A stretch of 11,990 bases of DNA from Acetatifactor sp. (lineage in GTDB: Bacteria; Bacillota; Clostridia; Lachnospirales; Lachnospiraceae). Of this stretch, positions 7,429 through 11,990 are shown piece after piece. The translations under genes and the position numbers were made by a program. The notes under the pieces are model-generated. The model was not told the DNA's origin. It did not search any database and saw only the letters and a program-made list of their open reading frames with translations. Each line of letters opens with the position of its first letter. Within the stretch, counting starts at the first letter, position 1. The stretch is taken from NCBI GenBank assembly GCA_024699575.1, contig JAILPF010000251.1, positions 1-11,990 on the forward strand, given 5' to 3'.

Positions 7429-10251
7429 ATGACAAATCAGAAATTTAATTTAAAAGAATATGCAAGAACGGCAAGAGAGGCAGTCGCAGAGGGAATTGTC
7501 TTAATTAAAAATGCAGGCAATATTTTACCGCTTACAGGAAAACATAAGGTCGCTTTGTTTGGACGTACTCAGTTTAATTATTACAAAAGCGGCACAGGTT
7601 CCGGTGGACTGGTGAACACCAGATATGTGACAGGAATTTATGAGGCGTTGGCTTCCGATGCAGATATTGAGCTAAATACCACTGTCAGAAAGACTTACGA
7701 AGATTGGGTGGAGACACATCCCTTTGATGTAGGTCAGGGCTGGGCACAGGAGCCGTGGTTTCAGGAAGAAATGCCATTGACAGAGCAATTGGTCATTGAG
7801 GCGGCAAAGGAATCGGATACAGCCATTATTATTCTGGGCAGAACAGCCGGCGAGGATAAGGACAATAAGGCTGAGGCGGGAAGCTATCTTTTGACCGCTG
7901 AAGAACTGGATATGCTGGGAAAGGTCTGTGGGGCTTTTACACGTACCGTAGTGCTTTTAAATGTGGGAAATATTATTGATATGAAGTGGGTGGATGAATA
8001 TAACCCGTCAGCTGTACTTTACGTTTGGCAGGGCGGTCAGGAAGGCGGCAATGGCGTGCTGGATATCCTGAAAGGAACCGTGAATCCATCCGGACGATTG
8101 AGTGATACGATACCGAATAACATTGAAGATTGCTTTTCGACAGCTTACCATGGAGATGCGGACAGCAACACATATGCAGAGGATATCTACGTGGGATATC
8201 GTTATTTTGAAACCTTTGCGAAGGAGAAAGTGAAATATCCCTTTGGTTATGGTCTTTCCTACACCACGTTTTCACATGAACTGACGGCTGTGAAGGGGCA
8301 GGAAAATGAGTTGACTTTTGAGGTGAAGGTTACTAACACAGGTGCAGTGGCCGGAAAAGAGACAGTTTTGTTATTTGTGAAGGCACCTCAGGGAAAGCTT
8401 GGAAAGGCAGAACGTACCTTATGTGCATTCGCTAAATCTGATAATTTAAAGTCAGGAGAGACACAGACACTTACCATGGTTGTTCCGAAATATGTACTGG
8501 CTTCCTATGATGACAGTGGTGCTTCGGGATACAAGAGCTGCTATGTATTAGAGCAGGGAGTATATGATTTCTACTTAGGCGGAGATGTGCGTAAGGCACA
8601 GGAGATTTACAGTTGGACAGTAACCGAGACAACGGTGGTAGAAAGATTAAGTGAAGCCCTTGCACCGGTGAAGACTTTTAAACGTCTGAAACCACAACAA
8701 CAGGTGGATGGGACATTTACTGTTGCCTGGGAGAATGCTCCCGTCAGAACTGTGTCCTGGAAAGAAACCAGAGCAAATCACCTTCCTGTGGAGCTTGAAT
8801 TTACAGGGGATAAGGGATATCAATTGAAAGATGTGCGTGACGGGAAAGTTACAGTGGAACAGTTTGTGGCACAGCTTACGGATGAGGAGTTGATGACGAT
8901 TGCCCGCGGAGAAGGAATGTCTCCTGCCGGTGTGACACCGGGAATCGCAGGTGCCTTCGGCGGCGTCTCAGAAAGCTTGCGCAACTTTGGAATTCCTAAG
9001 GGTGGTTGCTCTGATGGTCCCAGCGGAATTCGTATGGATAGTGGGGCGAAGGCGTTTGCAATGCCGAACGGAACCTGCCTTGCCTGCTCATTTAACGAGG
9101 CGTTATCTGAGAAGCTTTATGAGTTTGAAGGGATGGAACTTCGCAAGAACCATATCGATACTTTGCTTGGGCCCGGAATGAATATTCATCGAAACCCCCT
9201 GAACGGACGTAATTTTGAATATTTTTCGGAAGATCCTCTTGTGACCGGTAAGATGGCAGCAGCACAGCTTCGTGGAATGCATAAGTATGGTGTGACGGGA
9301 ACGATTAAGCATTTTGCCTGCAACAATCAGGAATATATGCGTTCCAAAGTGGATACGGTTGCATCGGAGCGTGCACTCAGAGAAATTTACTTAAGAGGAT
9401 ATGAAATCGCTGTCAAAGAGGCAGGAGCTTTCCTGATTATGACCAGCTATAACCGTATTAACGGAATCCACGCTGCAAGCAATTATGATCTTTTGACTAC
9501 CATTCTTCGTAATGAATGGGGGTATAACGGTGCAGTAATGACAGACTGGTGGGCGCAGGGAAATGAGGAAAATGAAGCTGCGCAGATGGGACATACCGCT
9601 GTGATGGTGCGTGCACAAAATGATTTGTACATGGTAATGCCGGATGCAGGTCTTCCCACCGCAAAGGATACTTCCAAAGAGGGTTTGGAAAATGGTCTGG
9701 TAACACGAGGAGAATTTCAAAGGACAGCCATTAACATCTGTAATACGTTGCTCAGACTGCCGGCCTTGAGCTTTATGCTGGATGAGAGAACAGAGTTGGA
9801 TTTGGAACTGGAAGCAGTGCAGGAAGAGGATGCTGACGACATGGAAATAAAGCACACAGTGGAGGAAAGTGCTGAAGCAGGAGTGTTTTATCTGACGGAT
9901 ATGGACACCTCAAAAGGTACGTCCAATCTGTATCAGATGGCTTCCGGCGGAGGTGCATACCGTCTTACCATAGAGTGTTTGGTGGAGGGAATCAGCGAGC
10001 TGGCACAGGTCCCGCTTACTATCTTTAAGGAGCGAGAATTGCTGAAGACCATCACACTTACCGGAAAAGATACGTCTATCTGCACAGAAGTGATAGAACC
10101 GATTATTGCGACCAACACCACTTTCTTCCTGAAGTTTTACTTTGGCCAGGGTGGCATGAAGATTAAATCCTGTAAGTTGGAACGTACCATGAGCCAGGAT
10201 GAACTGATGCAGAAAATGAGAGAGTACAGAGAGAACGGAACCGCATTCTGA
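7429..10251 (+). CDS. GH3-family beta-glucosidase with permuted domain order
   Basis: A 940-residue glycoside hydrolase family 3 enzyme without a signal peptide, so predicted to cleave imported beta-linked oligosaccharides in the cytosol. The domains are in reverse of the common order. Residues about 8-270 are the alpha/beta sandwich (AVAEGIVLIKNAGNILPL, then YAEDIYVGYRYFE at 249-261). The FnIII domain follows YPFGYGLSYTTF and spans about 278-400. The TIM barrel lies at about 470-795, with SDGPSGIR (D529), GRNFEYFSEDP (R594), KHFACNNQE (K627, H628) and AVMTDWWAQG, whose D706 aligns with the GH3 nucleophile. E251 is a candidate acid/base residue, unproven. A further 140 or so residues after the barrel form an unrecognised beta-rich tail. 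This permuted order is known from rumen bacterial enzymes such as those of Butyrivibrio and Ruminococcus. Exact substrate (cellobiose, gentiobiose, xylo-oligosaccharide or other glycoside) cannot be assigned. Ribosome site GAGGAG fixes the start. Confidence 0.93.
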   Translation: MTNQKFNLKEYARTAREAVAEGIVLIKNAGNILPLTGKHKVALFGRTQFNYYKSGTGSGGLVNTRYVTGIYEALASDADIELNTTVRKTYEDWVETHPFDVGQGWAQEPWFQEEMPLTEQLVIEAAKESDTAIIILGRTAGEDKDNKAEAGSYLLTAEELDMLGKVCGAFTRTVVLLNVGNIIDMKWVDEYNPSAVLYVWQGGQEGGNGVLDILKGTVNPSGRLSDTIPNNIEDCFSTAYHGDADSNTYAEDIYVGYRYFETFAKEKVKYPFGYGLSYTTFSHELTAVKGQENELTFEVKVTNTGAVAGKETVLLFVKAPQGKLGKAERTLCAFAKSDNLKSGETQTLTMVVPKYVLASYDDSGASGYKSCYVLEQGVYDFYLGGDVRKAQEIYSWTVTETTVVERLSEALAPVKTFKRLKPQQQVDGTFTVAWENAPVRTVSWKETRANHLPVELEFTGDKGYQLKDVRDGKVTVEQFVAQLTDEELMTIARGEGMSPAGVTPGIAGAFGGVSESLRNFGIPKGGCSDGPSGIRMDSGAKAFAMPNGTCLACSFNEALSEKLYEFEGMELRKNHIDTLLGPGMNIHRNPLNGRNFEYFSEDPLVTGKMAAAQLRGMHKYGVTGTIKHFACNNQEYMRSKVDTVASERALREIYLRGYEIAVKEAGAFLIMTSYNRINGIHAASNYDLLTTILRNEWGYNGAVMTDWWAQGNEENEAAQMGHTAVMVRAQNDLYMVMPDAGLPTAKDTSKEGLENGLVTRGEFQRTAINICNTLLRLPALSFMLDERTELDLELEAVQEEDADDMEIKHTVEESAEAGVFYLTDMDTSKGTSNLYQMASGGGAYRLTIECLVEGISELAQVPLTIFKERELLKTITLTGKDTSICTEVIEPIIATNTTFFLKFYFGQGGMKIKSCKLERTMSQDELMQKMREYRENGTAF

Positions 10252-10280
10252 TAGATAACTTGGATAACCAGAATTATAAT

Positions 10281-10331
10281 AATCCCCGATACATTTATGT
10301 GTAGATAATGTACCGGGGATTTTGATTATTT
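10281..10331 (+). terminator. Rho-independent terminator of the beta-glucosidase gene
   Basis: A 15-bp stem with one A-C mismatch (10281-10295 with 10307-10321) contains a GC-rich CCCCG/CGGGG core and an 11-nt loop, and is followed by a T-rich tail (TTGATTATTT). It starts 29 nt after the stop codon. The 5' arm is A-rich just upstream, so weak activity from the opposite strand is possible. Confidence 0.78.
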
Positions 10332-10334
10332 CAT

Positions 10335-10375
10335 GTCAAAAGTAGCCATATAAATATCTTAAGATTTTGACTACT
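10335..10375. repeat. Nested inverted repeats in the AT-rich intergenic region
   Basis: GTCAAAA (10335-10341) and TTTTGAC (10365-10371) form a 7-bp inverted repeat; AGTAG (10341-10345) and CTACT (10371-10375) form an overlapping one. ATCTTAAGAT (10356-10365) is a perfect 10-bp palindrome inside. This could be a regulator site, a weak hairpin or chance in AT-rich DNA. No coding sequence is evident between 10252 and 10522 on either strand. Confidence 0.35.
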
Positions 10376-10396
10376 ATTGTGAAACGATTCGCAACA

Positions 10397-10416
10397 TTGC
10401 ACAGAATTCTTGCACA
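10397..10416 (+). promoter_or_regulatory. Direct repeat TTGCACA x2, possible activator site
   Basis: TTGCACA occurs at 10397-10403 and 10410-10416, a 13-bp period, with a looser related CGCAACA just before the first copy. Two same-orientation half-sites about one helical turn apart, roughly 37 nt upstream of a -35 box, are the layout used by several activators, including LytTR-type regulators of peptide-export operons. The regulator identity is a guess. Confidence 0.35.
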
Positions 10417-10452
10417 ACTTATTTGAACTGTACGTAATGAACGACAAAATTG

Positions 10453-10481
10453 TTGACTAAAGTCAGATAGTGTGATATCTT
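10453..10481 (+). promoter_or_regulatory. Extended -10 promoter with -35-overlapping inverted repeat
   Basis: TTGACT (10453-10458, 5/6) is 17 nt from TATCTT (10476-10481, 4/6), preceded by TGA as an extended -10. A perfect inverted repeat TGACT-AA-AGTCA (10454-10465) covers the -35, where a bound repressor would block RNA polymerase. Predicted transcription starts near 10488, one base past the A of an ATG at 10487, which argues that the downstream ORF begins later. Confidence 0.6.
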
Positions 10482-10490
10482 AAAACATGA

Positions 10491-10504
10491 ATGAAACGTT
10501 TCAT
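10491..10504. promoter_or_regulatory. Perfect 14-bp palindrome ATGAAACGTTTCAT, possible operator
   Basis: The palindrome is centred on CG with AAACGTTT at its core and lies at about +4 to +17 of the predicted transcript, between promoter and ribosome site. CG-centred AAACGTTT palindromes are typical LacI-family operators. It is 2 bp too short in its spacing for a standard 14-bp CcpA cre box. No LacI-type gene is in the window. Confidence 0.45.
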
Positions 10505-10525
10505 GCTCAGGAGAGTGACTTAGTG

Positions 10526-10813
10526 ATGAAAAATAAATATATTCTACCATTGATGGATTCTATTATTTCGTATACTCCAAATTATGATCATTTTCTTTCT
10601 GTTTTGGAAAACCAGCATGAGTTGACATATCCCTGGATTTTAGAGAACTATGTCGATTTGATTATTCGCAAAGATGGATCTAATCCAGATGTTTTTGAAT
10701 TCCTTGATTTTAACAAAATATGGTGGACATGCCCTTTCGTGCATGTATCCAGAATTCATAGAGATGTATTTGCAAGTGGATACTTTTTAGGTAGAAGGAT
10801 ATTCGTGCTATAG
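10526..10813 (+). CDS. Hypothetical protein, probably truncated, at head of AT-rich island
   Basis: A 95-codon ORF beginning MKNKYILPLMDSII and ending at 10811-10813. AGGAGAG (10509-10515) is well placed for the adjacent in-frame GTG (10523) or ATG (10526); the in-frame ATG at 10487 lies at the predicted transcript start and has no ribosome site. Residues 1 to about 70 read like a normal soluble protein, rich in aromatic residues (PNYDHFLSVLENQHELTYPW, FNKIWWTCPF). The last 15 or so residues (FLGRRIFVL) look less natural, and other frames beyond the stop resemble coding sequence, so I suspect an N-terminal fragment of a longer protein. The tone recalls proteins of unknown function beside Clostridia peptide-maturation clusters, but this is only an impression. 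No cysteine-rich or leader-type precursor is evident. Confidence 0.45.
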   Translation: MKNKYILPLMDSIISYTPNYDHFLSVLENQHELTYPWILENYVDLIIRKDGSNPDVFEFLDFNKIWWTCPFVHVSRIHRDVFASGYFLGRRIFVL

Positions 10814-10839
10814 GAAAAAACACAGAAAGGAGCATATAT

Positions 10840-10999
10840 ATCTGCCATTTTTACGATGAGCAATTGAGGTGGATGGTCAGAAAAACTTTCGGGAACATTT
10901 ATTGATAAAAAAGAAAAAACGAAGGTAATTAGATTTGAAAATTGCGAAGAACTGGTCAAAGAAATTATATCAAGATGTAGAATGAATCGAAAAACTTGA
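10840..10999 (+). pseudogene. Decayed small gene (lost start, frameshift)
   Basis: A good ribosome site AAAGGAG (10826-10832) is followed 7 nt later not by ATG but by ATC (10840). From there one frame reads ICHFYDEQLRW to about 10872; coding-like sequence then continues in the next frame from about 10874 as SEKLSGTFIDKKEKT and VIRFENCEELVKEI to a stop at 10997-10999. The W, D-K-T, RF and EEL-x-x-I spacing resembles small Firmicute proteins of unknown function that have a W-G-x-x-D core and an F-x-S-x-E-L tail. One inserted base plus a lost start codon would explain the pattern. ATC could rarely act as a start, but the frame would still close at 10903. Alternatively it is the end of the preceding truncated gene, or chance. 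Confidence 0.35.
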
Positions 11000-11034
11000 C
11001 AGTATAAGCAGGCTGGCTGAGAAAGGGAAAAAAA

Positions 11035-11481
11035 GTGACGAAGGATAAGAGGTTCGCTTTTATTGTATCTACACCTATTGTATCTATTATAATTGGCATT
11101 TTTACGATTGTTGTTCTTGGCTTTATGGCGTTCTTTTTGAAAGGAACAATGTATTATGTAATCTCAACTGAAATGCATGTAATTGATGAAAAAACATATA
11201 TGATTGAAGAAACACTTAGTGAAGACCTTGATGAAGTTTTAAATGATAATGGGACTTGGATTTCAGCTGAAGTATACACTGTTGAAGATCCAAACAACAA
11301 GTATACGATATTATTACGGGTGAACAGAGGATTAAATACTATTTACTGGAGTGGAGCTATTAATCAAAAGGATAAATTTGCGGTTGAGGGTATGAATTCT
11401 GTTCCTGTATATTTAAAGCTTAATCTGGGAGAGACTTATTTAATAAATATTCTGAAAGCGAGACTGTCACATGAAAAATAA
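11035..11481 (+). CDS. Small single-pass membrane protein ahead of ABC exporter
   Basis: A 148-residue protein of no recognised family, starting with GTG at 11035 behind AAAGGGA (7 nt spacing). A short basic N-terminus (MTKDKRF) precedes one long hydrophobic helix (about residues 8-32, with TPIVSIIIGIFTIVVLGF), so it should sit with the N-terminus inside and about 115 residues outside. The exterior part is acidic and beta-rich (ETLSEDLDEVL, KYTILLRVNRGLNTIYWSG, GMNSVPVYLKLNLGETYL). The overall shape, and its 11-nt overlap with the following exporter gene, suggest an accessory subunit like the short HlyD-type membrane fusion proteins of peptide exporters, though the HlyD coiled coil is absent. 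Function is inferred from context only. Local base composition is clearly more AT-rich than in the genes at 2102-10251. Confidence 0.72.
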   Translation: MTKDKRFAFIVSTPIVSIIIGIFTIVVLGFMAFFLKGTMYYVISTEMHVIDEKTYMIEETLSEDLDEVLNDNGTWISAEVYTVEDPNNKYTILLRVNRGLNTIYWSGAINQKDKFAVEGMNSVPVYLKLNLGETYLINILKARLSHEK

Positions 11482-11990
11482 TACAAAAATTCATGTAAGT
11501 GAGGATTTGTATCGGTTAAGGCGGTTGTGGGAACTGATGAAAGGGTACAGACTGTCATTTGCAAATTTGGCTTTTTGCGATATTATGGCACCGATAATAT
11601 CTATGGCATATCCATTATTATTTGCAATATTGATTGATGAGGTTTTTTATAACAGGAACTATCCGCTTCTTAAGATTATTGTAATAGCATATCTAATTAC
11701 CTATCTTTCAAGTTCTGCATTGTATTTTATTCAACGTTGTACGTTAGCACATTTGCTGACGGCGTTTAGTGGAAAAATGAAGAAAGAAGTGCTGAAGAAA
11801 ATATTTAGGTTTAAAGGGAGCTATTTGTCCTTGATAAATACAGGGGATCATGTTCTACTTCTTAATTATGATATTGATGAAATCATCAACTATTTGCATT
11901 TTAATTTATTTTATCCATTATCAAGTGTACTCAGACTTTTGGTTACTGTGATAACTGTTTTTTGCTTAAATTATAAAATAGCCTTTTTGA
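11471..11990 (+). CDS. ABC exporter, N-terminal transmembrane part (3' end outside window)
   Basis: The frame is open from ATG 11471 to the right edge, giving 173 codons. After a charged N-terminus (KIHVSEDLYRLRRLWELMKGY) come hydrophobic segments: ISMAYPLLFAILIDEVF, LKIIVIAYLITYLSSSALYF and LSSVLRLLVTVITVFCL. Between them is INTGDHVLLLNYDIDEI, equivalent to the coupling-helix region (S/T-G-D-x-x-x-R-x-x-x-D) of type I ABC exporters of the MsbA/LanT kind. The ATP-binding domain lies beyond the window. No N-terminal C39 peptidase is present, because the protein starts directly at the membrane domain, so it would not itself cleave a leader peptide. The start overlaps the upstream membrane-protein gene by 11 nt, implying translational coupling; its own ribosome site (GCGAGA) is weak. 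Likely cargo is a peptide or small molecule, not determinable here. Confidence 0.85.
   Translation, partial: MKNNTKIHVSEDLYRLRRLWELMKGYRLSFANLAFCDIMAPIISMAYPLLFAILIDEVFYNRNYPLLKIIVIAYLITYLSSSALYFIQRCTLAHLLTAFSGKMKKEVLKKIFRFKGSYLSLINTGDHVLLLNYDIDEIINYLHFNLFYPLSSVLRLLVTVITVFCLNYKIAFL

Noticed and set aside
9391..9855. 154-codon minus-strand ORF inside the beta-glucosidase gene
   Set aside because: It lies opposite the conserved TIM-barrel catalytic motifs and its translation, rich in His, Cys and Ser, resembles no protein family.
10491..10504. CcpA catabolite-repression (cre) site
   Set aside because: The palindrome shares the CG centre but its half-sites are one base too close on each side for the cre consensus.
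10487..10525. Extending the short ORF to the ATG at 10487
   Set aside because: No ribosome site precedes it and the predicted transcript begins about there; AGGAGAG favours GTG 10523 or ATG 10526.
10996..11001. Perfect TTGACA that could be a -35 box for the membrane-protein gene
   Set aside because: Nothing resembling a -10 lies 16-18 nt downstream (GAGAAA region), and that region is the ribosome site. Probably chance.

Overview
The window looks like a chromosomal segment of a low-to-moderate GC Firmicute, most likely a Lachnospiraceae-type gut anaerobe (Butyrivibrio/Roseburia-like). This is an inference from protein flavour and architecture: purine-rich Shine-Dalgarno sites before every intact gene, an OFA-family transporter, a domain-permuted GH3 beta-glucosidase of the kind known from rumen and gut Clostridia, and a Clostridia-type chemoreceptor with an HD-GYP regulator. 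No marker gene fixes the genus.

Layout. (1) Positions 1-495 hold the 3' end of an extracytoplasmic TlpA/ResA-like thioredoxin (+). It converges, through a hairpin that may terminate both strands, on (2) an OFA-family major facilitator transporter (568-1917, -). (3) A divergent intergenic region drives a three-gene + strand operon (2102-7288): a transmembrane chemoreceptor; a FapA/DUF342 protein carrying an N-terminal array of nine 26-residue repeats; and a receiver-HD-GYP response regulator predicted to degrade cyclic-di-GMP. Gaps are about 30 nt and no terminator lies between them; a strong hairpin follows. (4) A single-gene unit with its own promoter and terminator encodes a cytosolic GH3 beta-glucosidase whose domains run in the order sandwich, FnIII, TIM barrel, plus an extra C-terminal domain. 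(5) From about 10322 the DNA becomes visibly more AT-rich: a regulated-looking promoter with inverted and direct repeats, a short or truncated ORF, decayed coding sequence, then a small single-pass membrane protein overlapping the start of an ABC exporter that runs off the right edge. This resembles the edge of a peptide (RiPP/bacteriocin-like) export island, but no precursor peptide or modification enzyme can be identified.

The most interesting element is operon 3. It joins an extracytoplasmic sensor, a repeat-FapA fusion and a c-di-GMP phosphodiesterase-type regulator, with no cheA, cheW or flagellar genes in view. I infer a local sensing and c-di-GMP or surface-behaviour module; I know of no characterised system with this exact composition.
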